DNA from: PALSA-1296 sp038210275
GTDB lineage: Bacteria > Bacteroidota > Ignavibacteria > Palsa-1295
Direction of reading: 5' to 3'
NCBI GenBank assembly: GCA_038210275.1
Contig: JBBQWV010000016.1
Coordinates: 23,440-87,439, forward strand
DNA length: 64,000 nt
Below, piece after piece: positions 17,705-26,293 of this stretch. Position numbers and translations under genes: made by a program. Within the stretch, counting starts at the first letter, position 1. Each line of letters starts with the position of its first letter. A model generated the notes under the pieces. That model ran no database searches, was not told the DNA's origin, and worked only from the letters and a program-made list of their open reading frames with translations.

Positions 17705-19594
17705 TCAGAGATTCCCCAACTCAACCCATCGCTCAAGTTTGCTATCAAGAGATTTCAATAACATCTCAAGCTCTTTTGAAAGTGATTGAATCAGCGAAAA
17801 GTCGCTGACTGCTTTTGAGAGTTCTTCCTCTATTTCTAATTTTCGTTTTTCAGATTTTGCTATTTCGATTTCCAAAGCATCGAATTCCTTCTGTTCTTTG
17901 AAAGTGAGTTTTCTTTTCTTTAAATCTAGATTGTCTGTTTTTTGCGGCGTAGCTTTTTTATCTTTTGCCTTCAACCTATCTTCTTCCTCTTTCTCTTCTC
18001 GTTCTTTGATCTGAAGGAAATCAGAATAATTACCTGGATAATCACGTAGCCTTCCATCACCTTCGAAACGGAATATGTGATCAACCGTGCGATCAAGGAA
18101 ATACCGATCATGGCTGACGACAATGAGACAGCCCGTATAATCATCTAAGAAAGATTCGAGAGCAACGAGTGTTGGAATGTCAAGATCGTTCGTCGGCTCA
18201 TCGAGCAGCAAAATATTCGGCGTACCCATGAGGATGCGCAATAGATACAACCTGCGTCTTTCACCGCCTGAAAGTTTTCCAATAACGGAGTATTGCATCT
18301 CCGGCGGAAACAAAAAGCGTTCGAGCATCTGCGAAGCAGAGATCGTCGAGCCATCTGAAGTCGGAATATGCTCGGCAATTTCCTTGATGTAATCAATGAT
18401 ACGCTGATCTTCATTGAGTTTGCGGCTTTCCTGATCGTAATATCCAAGAACAACAGTTGAACCGATCTCAAGTTTTCCTTTGTCGGGTTTCGAACGCTCA
18501 GTGATCATTTCCAGAAGCGTTGTTTTGCCTGAACCATTGGGACCGATAATACCGATGCGCTCGCCTCGCGTCATCACATAAGTAAAATCTTTTACGAGCG
18601 TTTTGCCGTCATACGATTTTGAGACGTTATCGAACTCGATCGTCTTAGTCCCGAGTTTACGGGTTAAGATCGTGATCTCGATCTGCTCTTTCTCGCGATC
18701 TTTCGGAGCCGCCATCATCTCTTCGGCTCTATCAATTCGGGCTTTCTGTTTTGTTGATCGTGCTTTCGCTCCGCGGCGCAGCCAAGCAAGTTCACTCTTT
18801 ATAAGAGATTTTAATTTTTGTCCCTCAACTTTTCGGTTGAATTCAAGTTCAGCTTTGCGTTCTAGATAATACGCATAATTGCCATCGAAAAGCTGTGTCG
18901 TTCCGCGATCAATTTCTAAAATATGATCTGTCACTCTATCAAGAAAATAGCGATCATGCGTTACAAGCAGTAAAGCACCTGAATAACGCGAAAGATATTG
19001 CTCAAGCCAACTGATAGTTTCGGCGTCAAGATGGTTAGTTGGTTCATCGAGCATCAAAAGATCAGGCTGTACGATGAGTGCATGAGCAAGCGCAACACGC
19101 TTGCGCTGCCCGCCGGAAAGCTGTCCCATCTTCGCTTCCATATCGGTAATGCCCAGCTTTGCAAGAATGATCTTGGCATTCGTCTCGATCTCCCATGCTC
19201 CTGCTGCATCGATCTTCGAGCTGAGTTCGCTGATCTGTCTGGCAAGCGCAGCATCTTCATGGTTATGCATCAATTCATTACACGCTGCTTCGTAATCGTG
19301 AATGAGACTCAAGGCATCGCTGCTTCGCGAGAAAATTGCATCGAGGACGGTTTCTTCGGGATCGAAGATCGGATTCTGAGGGAGGTAACCAACTCTACTT
19401 CCTTCGGCAACACTGATTCCGCCTGTATCAGGGCTTTCTTCTCCTGATAAAATTCGCATCAACGTCGTCTTGCCGCTACCATTGGTGCCAATAAGTCCGA
19501 GGCGTTCAGACCAATCAATGCTGAAAGTCACGTCACTAAAAAGCGGCTTGTAACGGAAATCCTTACTTATTTTATCGACTGAAAGAATCGGCAT
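17705..19594 (-). CDS. ABC-F family ATPase (Uup/EttA type)
   Basis: 629 residues, with two ATP-binding cassettes and no membrane domain. Cassette 1 has GTNGSGKTTLMRIL, LSGGQRKRVALAHAL and LLMLDEPTNHLD. An arginine/lysine-rich linker (about 240-300, with LRRGAKARSTKQKARI) interacts with tRNA/ribosome in this family. Cassette 2 has GPNGSGKTTLLEM, LSGGERRRLYLLRIL and LLLDEPTNDLD. A C-terminal Lys/Glu coiled coil (about 540-629) is like the Uup DNA-binding tail. ABC-F proteins act on stalled or antibiotic-bound ribosomes. The overall layout suggests Uup rather than EttA. It ends inside the repeat region at 17705. Confidence 0.9.
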   Translation of the reverse strand: MPILSVDKISKDFRYKPLFSDVTFSIDWSERLGLIGTNGSGKTTLMRILSGEESPDTGGISVAEGSRVGYLPQNPIFDPEETVLDAIFSRSSDALSLIHDYEAACNELMHNHEDAALARQISELSSKIDAAGAWEIETNAKIILAKLGITDMEAKMGQLSGGQRKRVALAHALIVQPDLLMLDEPTNHLDAETISWLEQYLSRYSGALLLVTHDRYFLDRVTDHILEIDRGTTQLFDGNYAYYLERKAELEFNRKVEGQKLKSLIKSELAWLRRGAKARSTKQKARIDRAEEMMAAPKDREKEQIEITILTRKLGTKTIEFDNVSKSYDGKTLVKDFTYVMTRGERIGIIGPNGSGKTTLLEMITERSKPDKGKLEIGSTVVLGYYDQESRKLNEDQRIIDYIKEIAEHIPTSDGSTISASQMLERFLFPPEMQYSVIGKLSGGERRRLYLLRILMGTPNILLLDEPTNDLDIPTLVALESFLDDYTGCLIVVSHDRYFLDRTVDHIFRFEGDGRLRDYPGNYSDFLQIKEREEKEEEDRLKAKDKKATPQKTDNLDLKKRKLTFKEQKEFDALEIEIAKSEKRKLEIEEELSKAVSDFSLIQSLSKELEMLLKSLDSKLERWVELGNL

Positions 19595-19657
19595 GAGTTA
19601 TGGGCGAACAGAAATATTGAAAGAGATAATAGTGTAACGGAATGAGATAAAGTTATC

Positions 19658-20911
19658 TTATCTTCTGCGTCTTCTGCCTTGCCATACTTTTTTCTTCGGA
19701 GCGGCTGACTCTTCTTTTTGTTGCTCGGATTCCGGTTTTGGCTGATGAAAGATGCCTCGTTTTTCCGGTCTCTTTTCGGATTCAGCAAATGAATGTCCAT
19801 GCGCAATTGGGATATGCTTGCCGATCAGTTTTTCAATGCCGCGAATATGTTCTTTTTCATCTGGACTGCAAAATGATAATGCAGATCCTTCTGCTCCTGC
19901 ACGACCTGTCCTGCCGATACGATGCACGTAGGTTTCTGGAACATTCGGAATTTCGAAGTTGATCACGTATTCGAGATCATCAATGTCAATGCCTCGTGCG
20001 GCAATGTCCGTTGCGACGAGAACTTGCGTCTTCCCTTTTTTGAAATTCGCCAACGCTCGCTGGCGGACATTCTGTGATTTATTACCGTGGATAGCTTCTG
20101 CCTGAATATTATTTTTGCCAAGATCGCGGACGACAATATCTGCACCGTGCTTAGTACGGGTAAAGACAAGCGCTGTATAGATCGGCGTCTCTTTTAGTAA
20201 CTGAACCAACAAAGGAATCTTATTTGGCTTTTTTACATAGTAGAGCTGTTGATGGATCAGATCAACCGTTGCAGTTTCCGGAGTGACTTCAACCTTTACC
20301 GGATTATGCAGAATGGCATCAGCAAGTTTTACAATATCATACGGCATCGTTGCGGAGAAGAACAGAGACTGTCGCTTCTTTGGAATTTCATGGATCAGTC
20401 TTTTGACATCCTGGAGGAAACCCATATCAAGCATTCTATCCGCTTCATCCAAGACAAGAATTTCAACGTGATTGAGTAAGAGAAATCCCTGATTCATCAG
20501 ATCGAGCAATCTGCCCGGCGTTCCGACAACAATATCAACTCCCCGTTGCAGTGCAGATGTTTGCTTGCCTTGCTTGACTCCTCCGAAGATGACGACGCTA
20601 TGTAATCCGGCATGTCTGCCGTATGCTTTCAGACTTTCGTCAATCTGAATTGCAAGTTCGCGTGTTGGGGTTAAGATCAAACTTCTGATAACTCTCTTCT
20701 TGCCGTGAACAGGGTTAGCGCTGAGGAGTTGAATGATGGGAATAGCAAATGCAGCAGTTTTTCCGGTGCCGGTTTGAGCAACGCCGAGGAAATCTTTTCC
20801 TTCTAAAATGATTGGAATTGCCTGCGCCTGAATTGGTGTAGGCGTTGTGTAGCCCTCTTGCTCCAATGAACGAAGGATGGGGTCTATAATTTTAAGTGAC
20901 TTGAACGGCAT
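19658..20911 (-). CDS. DEAD-box RNA helicase, RhlE type
   Basis: 417 residues. Motifs in order: Q-motif PTPIQAQAIPII, AQTGTGKTAAF (I), PTRELAIQ (Ia), LVLDEADRMLDMGF (II), FSATMP (III), ATDIAARGIDIDDLEYVINFEIP (V) and HRIGRTGRAG (VI). A Lys/Arg/Glu-rich tail ends in QGRRRRR. This is the RhlE subgroup, which remodels RNA in ribosome assembly and cold adaptation. The ATG is 5' of a well conserved FKSLKIIDPILRSL, so the start is secure. It lies 63 bp before the ABC-F gene on the same strand. Confidence 0.92.
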   Translation of the reverse strand: MPFKSLKIIDPILRSLEQEGYTTPTPIQAQAIPIILEGKDFLGVAQTGTGKTAAFAIPIIQLLSANPVHGKKRVIRSLILTPTRELAIQIDESLKAYGRHAGLHSVVIFGGVKQGKQTSALQRGVDIVVGTPGRLLDLMNQGFLLLNHVEILVLDEADRMLDMGFLQDVKRLIHEIPKKRQSLFFSATMPYDIVKLADAILHNPVKVEVTPETATVDLIHQQLYYVKKPNKIPLLVQLLKETPIYTALVFTRTKHGADIVVRDLGKNNIQAEAIHGNKSQNVRQRALANFKKGKTQVLVATDIAARGIDIDDLEYVINFEIPNVPETYVHRIGRTGRAGAEGSALSFCSPDEKEHIRGIEKLIGKHIPIAHGHSFAESEKRPEKRGIFHQPKPESEQQKEESAAPKKKVWQGRRRRR

Positions 20912-21080
20912 GAATATATCTGTTAACGATAATTATTTGATTTAAGAGAGAGAAAATTGGTCTGCTCCCTTGCGAATTATTCGGCTGGGGGAGTTCAGAG
21001 TGCGGCAGACAAACGAACGGGAGCGGAATTACATCCCCTAAAGAATATCTTGGGCAGAAAAAAGGTATTAAAAACGAAAA

Positions 21081-21761
21081 TTAACGGACAGCCATTGCCG
21101 GTGTCTTTAATACATCAGAGAGCGGCAGATGTTTACGCAGGTTGGAATGTAAATAAGCAAGATTTGCCGGAGCAATAACTTCTAGACTAACCTGAGCCGT
21201 GCCGTTGTTCGAAAAACCAAGCTCCTGTGCCGCGCCACGGGATACATCAATGATACGGTGCTTTACAAATGGTCCGCGATCAGTTATTTCGACAATGCAC
21301 GATTTGTTATTTGTCAGATTCGTAACTCTCAGTAATGTTCCAAAAGGTAGTGTGCGATGCGCAGCCATGAGAGCATCCTGATCGAAGGGTTTGCCGGAAG
21401 CTGTCTTGCGGTTATTGAACTCGTTACCGTACCATGAGGCAGTACCGGTCATTGAGGAATTCGTATCGCTCGAATGCTTGAAAGTTTTGTAATGATTGCG
21501 ATGGCGCATAGCCGTTTTTGATTTCGCAGGCTTCACTTTTGTCGCTGTATGCGCGACGGCGGTTGCGCCGATGGAAATTATTCCTGCAAGCCAAAAGAAA
21601 GCTGTCGCGAGACAAACACGGAGAATCGTTTGAATGCGATGACGCACGATTTCCTCGGCAGCAATAACCTCCTTCGGAAAATCTTTCAGAGCGCCGGTAG
21701 AACGCTTAATAATGTTGCTTGAAATGCTCAATATATTTTTCCTCCAAGTGGGGAAGTGCAT
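21081..21761 (-). CDS. rlpA: RlpA-like septal ring lytic transglycosylase
   Basis: The double-psi beta-barrel domain of RlpA is clear: TGTASWYGNEFNNRKTASG, AAHRTLPFGTLLRVTN and VEITDRGPFVKHRIIDVSRGAAQELGF, with the catalytic Asp in DRGPF. RlpA proteins cleave naked peptidoglycan strands or bind at the septum. I took the ATG at 21761 (226 aa). An upstream GTG at 21815 would add a duplicated GNLFT segment that looks non-coding. A hydrophobic segment (about residues 48-68) serves as signal anchor. There is no SPOR domain. It is the last gene of the unit 26106-21081. Confidence 0.88.
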   Translation of the reverse strand: MHFPTWRKNILSISSNIIKRSTGALKDFPKEVIAAEEIVRHRIQTILRVCLATAFFWLAGIISIGATAVAHTATKVKPAKSKTAMRHRNHYKTFKHSSDTNSSMTGTASWYGNEFNNRKTASGKPFDQDALMAAHRTLPFGTLLRVTNLTNNKSCIVEITDRGPFVKHRIIDVSRGAAQELGFSNNGTAQVSLEVIAPANLAYLHSNLRKHLPLSDVLKTPAMAVR

Positions 21762-21819
21762 AGAATACGTTTTTAGGGTGAAAAGGTTTCCCAATTCTGT
21801 AAACAAATTGCCCACAGAA

Positions 21820-22644
21820 TTACGTAAAGTACATTTTGCTTTGCCTATCAGTAATTATATTATTGAAATTATTTATATTTTTTAATCTCGTCTCTTCCGT
21901 GAGAACATCGGCATAAGTTATTGATTCACCTTGAGTTGAACCCAAATTGAGAATCTCACCGTTGTAATTTATGATGCAGCTTTCACCCCTGAAGACTAAT
22001 TCTTCAGTATTCCCATTTGCCACCTCTTTTTCGGTGCCGATGCGGTCGGCGAAGGCAATAATCACCTTATTTTCAAAAGCCCGGACTTTAAGAGTTTCTA
22101 TCAGCATTCCAGTAGTCGTAACGATATTCGATGGGATTGCAATAACTTCTGCGCCGTTCAAAGCAAGTGAGCGTGTTGCTTCTGGGAATCGCCAGTCGTA
22201 GCAGATCTGAATTCCAAGTTTAATTTTCTCGCCATTTCGGACTTCGATCTCGCAAACAGGAAAGCCAAGATTTCCAGGAGCGAAGACGATCTTCTCATAA
22301 TAGAAAAGATGCACCTTCCGGTAATGCCCGACAAGCTTTCCGTTGCGATCTATGGCAATTGCGGAGTTATAGAGAATTCCATTATCCGCTTCGAGAAACC
22401 CAGTGACAATTGCAACGTTGTTTTCTTTGGCAACCAGTTTGATCTTCTCTGCGAGAATTCCATCAATGGGCTGGGCATATTTTTTGGCATCGTCGGAAGA
22501 TGTAAAAAAATATCCGGTGAAAGCAAGTTCAGGAAAAATGAGAATATCTGCTTTCGCTTCAGTGACAAATTGCTCAAACTTATCGAGGTTTCCTTCAACA
22601 TCTTTAAAGACAGGATTTGATTGCACACAGCCGATTCGTATCAT
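21820..22644 (-). CDS. Nitrilase superfamily carbon-nitrogen hydrolase
   Basis: 274 residues with the Glu-Lys-Cys triad: FPELAFTGYF (Glu), HYRKVHLF (Lys) and QICYDWRFPEA (Cys). The family hydrolyses amides and nitriles. The CYDWRFPE context is closest to omega-amidase/Nit and N-carbamoylputrescine amidase branches, but the substrate is not determined. It is separated by 1 bp from the DNA methyltransferase upstream, so it is translated from the same message. The last residues after TEETRLKN are variable. Confidence 0.87.
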   Translation of the reverse strand: MIRIGCVQSNPVFKDVEGNLDKFEQFVTEAKADILIFPELAFTGYFFTSSDDAKKYAQPIDGILAEKIKLVAKENNVAIVTGFLEADNGILYNSAIAIDRNGKLVGHYRKVHLFYYEKIVFAPGNLGFPVCEIEVRNGEKIKLGIQICYDWRFPEATRSLALNGAEVIAIPSNIVTTTGMLIETLKVRAFENKVIIAFADRIGTEKEVANGNTEELVFRGESCIINYNGEILNLGSTQGESITYADVLTEETRLKNINNFNNIITDRQSKMYFT

Positions 22645-22645
22645 G

Positions 22646-23494
22646 TTATTTTTCTTTCGTTAGCCGTTTCAATCCTAACCGCACGTAATCGGGATTCATC
22701 TCAATCCCAATAAATTTTCTTCCCAGACGTTTTGCGACGACAGATGTTGTGCCTGAACCGCTGAAGAGATCGAGAATCTTATCACCAGGATTGCTGCTTG
22801 CGCGAATAATCCTTTCAATAAGTGCTTCGGGTTTTTGTGTCGGATGTTCCGTGTTTTCCGGCATTGACCAAAAGGGGACGGTCATATCTGTCCAGATATT
22901 TGATGGATGCGTCATGCGTTCTTGAGTACCATCAGCTTTGATATACCAATCTTTCGGTTTGCCGTTTTCTCGGTACGGTGCAATTACCTTCTTTGGAATT
23001 TTTACTTCATTAAGATTAAAGGTATAGTTTTTTTTATCCCGAACTGCGAACCAAATATCTTCCATGTTCTGCTTCCAGTTTTTCGAAGCTCCGCGCCCTT
23101 TATCACGCTTCCACGTTATTCGGTTGAGAATTGTAAGTCCGGATTTTTCTAACGCATCCTGGAAGAGAGATGATTGTCTCCAATCGCAACAAATATATAA
23201 TGACGCATTAGGCTTTGCAATACGCGGCAAAAGTGAAACCCATTGATATACCCATTCACGATATTCATCTTCACTTCTCATATCAGTCTTATTTCCGAAA
23301 TCCATTCCTAAATTATATGGCGGATCGGCAATGATAAGATCGAAATATTTTTTTGGAAGAGAAGCGATGGCGATTTCGATCTCGCCTTGAAAGATGCCAA
23401 TTGTATTGGACGTTATTTTTTTTGCTAAAGACGGAATAGTTTGCATCTTCTCATTTGCACTAAGCCGAATTGTTTTATTAAGTGGTGAAGGCAT
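22646..23494 (-). CDS. Site-specific DNA methyltransferase (beta class)
   Basis: 282 residues. The catalytic motif DPPYNLG (IV, near residue 57) precedes the AdoMet site LDLFSGSGTTSVV (I, near residue 245). This order defines beta-class amino methyltransferases. DPPY is used by N6-adenine and some N4-cytosine enzymes. The central part (about 130-215) would be the target-recognition region. No restriction enzyme is next to it; neighbours are an outer-membrane protein (1-bp gap, TGA-A-ATG) and a nitrilase. It could be an orphan epigenetic methyltransferase carried in a housekeeping unit. Confidence 0.88.
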   Translation of the reverse strand: MPSPLNKTIRLSANEKMQTIPSLAKKITSNTIGIFQGEIEIAIASLPKKYFDLIIADPPYNLGMDFGNKTDMRSEDEYREWVYQWVSLLPRIAKPNASLYICCDWRQSSLFQDALEKSGLTILNRITWKRDKGRGASKNWKQNMEDIWFAVRDKKNYTFNLNEVKIPKKVIAPYRENGKPKDWYIKADGTQERMTHPSNIWTDMTVPFWSMPENTEHPTQKPEALIERIIRASSNPGDKILDLFSGSGTTSVVAKRLGRKFIGIEMNPDYVRLGLKRLTKEK

Positions 23495-23495
23495 T

Positions 23496-25418
23496 TCAGA
23501 ATCCGAATTCGAATGAAAGAGTGGTAGTCACGTCTTTATAACTGAATCCTGTTTTATTGGAAATATATTTTGTCGATTGAATGTCGAGCACGGGAGTGAA
23601 AGAATCAAAAATGCTGATCAGTCGCGAATCAAAAAGAAATTCCCGTGACAAATCAATTCCGAGCTGCGGTCCATAATCTTTACGATCTGCTGATTGTGGA
23701 ACAAGTGGCGCCAATCTTTTCGGCAATTGGATGTTGGTATAAGCGCGATTTTCATAGGCGGCATCGAGTGAAAAATTAATATCCCAAAAAATGCGCCACA
23801 AAAAGAAAGCAGTTGCGCGTGTCAGATCATATGAATACTCATCATCATTCGCAATTCCACCTATCTTACTTCGCGCTGTGATTGCCTCGTCAATATAGGG
23901 CCTCAAGTTTGAACTTCTGGTTAGATGGGCTGCGACTCCGATACTCAGTCTATCCGATGGAAAAATATAGATTGCACCGCCAAAAAAGAAATGAGAGAAG
24001 TTCGATCCGGTCTTTATTGTGCGGGTTAATTTCGGAGTAACAACAATTTCATACACAAGCGGGTGGCTATAACTCTTCGATGCATAACCGCCTTCAAGTC
24101 CTAACACAGCACCGGAAAAAATCTCTATTCTGCTGTCGAGTCGAATTTTATTTTCGGTACCAGCAAACACCGTATCATGCGGAAATCTCGTGCTTGTGAG
24201 ATCAAATGTCCCACCGAATCCGAATTTTTCTCCGCTATAAATATCGAGGCGCGGTTTGAATTCAAATGTCGAATAACTGTAAATTTTTAAAGTATCTTTA
24301 TTATTCTGCATTTCCAAAGAAACCGGAATGCTCAGGAGTGTCGCCAATGTCTTTTTTGAAACCGGAAGGATATCTTCTTTGAGAAAAATATCCTGTGAAC
24401 TGAGATCCTTAAATTCTGTCTGTGAATTAGCAAGGGTCAATAACGGAGCATTTTTCTTTGCGATATTACTTCCATCACCGCCCTCAATTTGTAAATGTTG
24501 ACGTGCCTCTGCAATCATTTGATCGACAGTTGTTGTAGGCGGCGTGGAAGGAGTGGGAACCGGAGTCTCGGCTTTAACAAATGATTCTGGAACGGCAAGA
24601 ATATCAGATTGCGGGTTGCCTGCTTTCATTATAGAAATAATGACATCGATATCTTTTACGATCTCCTCTTTATGATCGCTTTCCATCGGCACCTGTAAAA
24701 ATATTTTTTTCTGGTTAGCTAATTCACTCGTTACAACATCGGAAATACTTTCGCTGAATGTTTGTGTTCCAAGTATGTCGCTTAGAGCAAGCACTGCTTC
24801 CGAAACGGAATCTTTCAGATCGGAAAAAATATCTTCCGAAGCGGCGCCGAGTCCTTTTTTATCAATATCAAATGAATCCATCAACTCACTGAGTGCTGCA
24901 AGTTTGATCGAAGCTATTTGTGAAAGATCTGTAATTGCAGGTTTGGCAATAATTTTCTGCGGTGGTATTTCCTTTGTCGTTTTTTGCTCGTCCGCTGCTG
25001 GATTTCCTTTTATTTGCTGAGTCTGAATTTGTCTCACCGGCAGGACGGAAGAATTCTCCTCGATATTCGAGAGATAAAAACTTCCGGTTACTCCAAAATA
25101 ACTTTTCACAAAAGAACGCGAAGGGACATCTTGATAGAATGTTGGCGTCGTCAACGCTTCAAATTTTATTGAAGCTGGGTTTGCAACGATCCAATTATAC
25201 ATCAGATCGATCGTCGGATTAAAAACATTATCGGGGGTCGCAGAATCACGCCCTTCGACATTCGAAGAATGGTATCCGCTGATCGTTGCCGATCCTGAAA
25301 ATTGCGCGAACGAAGTTGCTGCATTCAATAATATGAATGTGATTGTAATGTTAGCGAAAATTCTCGAAATAGTACAGATGTTCAAGATAGAATAATAATT
25401 CTTATTTAACCAATGCAT
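23496..25418 (-). CDS. Large secreted or outer-membrane beta-barrel protein, unknown
   Basis: 640 residues, not recognised. A hydrophobic stretch near residues 20-38 ending TSFAQ is a signal peptide, so the first 15 residues are an unusual charged extension or the true start is internal. Residues 40-110 look beta-rich. The middle (about 110-340) is polar, with a Pro/Thr linker (TPVPTPSTPPTTT) and helical segments. The last 300 residues alternate in a barrel pattern and end in SFEFGF, a terminal aromatic residue as in BAM-assembled barrels. It begins inside the upstream gene's last codons and is followed directly by the methyltransferase. Confidence 0.65.
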   Translation of the reverse strand: MHWLNKNYYSILNICTISRIFANITITFILLNAATSFAQFSGSATISGYHSSNVEGRDSATPDNVFNPTIDLMYNWIVANPASIKFEALTTPTFYQDVPSRSFVKSYFGVTGSFYLSNIEENSSVLPVRQIQTQQIKGNPAADEQKTTKEIPPQKIIAKPAITDLSQIASIKLAALSELMDSFDIDKKGLGAASEDIFSDLKDSVSEAVLALSDILGTQTFSESISDVVTSELANQKKIFLQVPMESDHKEEIVKDIDVIISIMKAGNPQSDILAVPESFVKAETPVPTPSTPPTTTVDQMIAEARQHLQIEGGDGSNIAKKNAPLLTLANSQTEFKDLSSQDIFLKEDILPVSKKTLATLLSIPVSLEMQNNKDTLKIYSYSTFEFKPRLDIYSGEKFGFGGTFDLTSTRFPHDTVFAGTENKIRLDSRIEIFSGAVLGLEGGYASKSYSHPLVYEIVVTPKLTRTIKTGSNFSHFFFGGAIYIFPSDRLSIGVAAHLTRSSNLRPYIDEAITARSKIGGIANDDEYSYDLTRATAFFLWRIFWDINFSLDAAYENRAYTNIQLPKRLAPLVPQSADRKDYGPQLGIDLSREFLFDSRLISIFDSFTPVLDIQSTKYISNKTGFSYKDVTTTLSFEFGF

Positions 25419-26106
25419 GGTACAATGGCAAATATACTGTAGGCTGAATGAGGGACAATAAAAAATATGTTACCCACATCACAATTCCTATGGAGATTGG
25501 TACAGAAAAATTATCATCAACTCGTAGCCTTACACTCATTGCTTCAATTATGCTGCCAATAAATGCTGCGCCGAAACCAATAATATATTCTTCCCACATA
25601 TCACTCACTTTCGGTGTGACAATTATGACAAGACAGGCTGAAGTGAATACAGCAATCGAACCTTCCAAGCTTTTATCTAAGAAGTGATGCTTCCCGAATT
25701 TTCTTCCAAGCAATGCCCCTGCCGTATCGGAGATGATAAGAATAGTAAATGCAGTGATCGCTATCACTTTCGGAAAGATCAGAATGCAAATACAGGCGCT
25801 AATGAGAACATACGAGCCACCGGAAAGTAATTTCCGGCTGCTATCTTTTTCATGCTCTCGCAGAATATTGCCGAATAATTTATTTACCGCTTTATCGAGC
25901 CACTTAAAATAAAATCTTCCGTAATCAACGCAGAGCGAAAATATTGTGAACGGTATAAGAATCCACAGCATCGTGCTATACGAAAGATAGGCATAGCCGA
26001 TAGGAATTACCAGCGATGAAATATGGATCGTCTTTCGCAGAAGTTCACCCGTCATGGGTATCTGCGAAGAGATGAGTTTTTTCGTTTTTGTTTTCTTTCG
26101 AGTCAA
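25402..26106 (-). CDS. Dolichol/diacylglycerol kinase-like membrane protein
   Basis: 234 residues with about seven membrane helices. RKTIHISSLVIPIGYA near the N-terminus, SDTAGALLGRKFGKH and the late GFGAAFIGSIIEAMS segment match the SEC59/DGK1/VTE5 family of CTP-dependent lipid kinases, which is related to phosphatidate cytidylyltransferases. In bacteria these probably phosphorylate polyprenols or other lipid alcohols. The start is uncertain: TTG at 26106 gives a Lys-rich N-terminus, and ATG at 26055 would begin just before the conserved part. A TATTTTTG element at 26157-26150 lies upstream. It is the first gene of a unit running to RlpA. Confidence 0.75.
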   Translation of the reverse strand: MTRKKTKTKKLISSQIPMTGELLRKTIHISSLVIPIGYAYLSYSTMLWILIPFTIFSLCVDYGRFYFKWLDKAVNKLFGNILREHEKDSSRKLLSGGSYVLISACICILIFPKVIAITAFTILIISDTAGALLGRKFGKHHFLDKSLEGSIAVFTSACLVIIVTPKVSDMWEEYIIGFGAAFIGSIIEAMSVRLRVDDNFSVPISIGIVMWVTYFLLSLIQPTVYLPLYHALVK

Positions 26107-26149
26107 GAAATTATTGTAGTCTTAATCCGGGAAAATGAACTGGGGAATT

Positions 26150-26157
26150 CAAAAATA
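26150..26157 (-). promoter_or_regulatory. TAnnTTTG -7 element for the 26106 unit
   Basis: TATTTTTG reads on the minus strand, matching the Bacteroidetes -7 consensus. It lies 43 bp before the TTG start of the lipid-kinase-like gene and would drive the five-gene unit to RlpA. No convincing TTTG -33 element is seen at the right distance. Confidence 0.5.
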
Positions 26158-26293
26158 CGGAAACTCCGATGTTCTGCTTCCAATATAGCATCTTTCTCAG
26201 TGCAACATCCTTCTATTTAAGAAGTATAAACTATGGCTTTCGAATCGTTGTTAAGCGCATTCATGAAGCAATCTAAACTTATTAATCGGTAGA

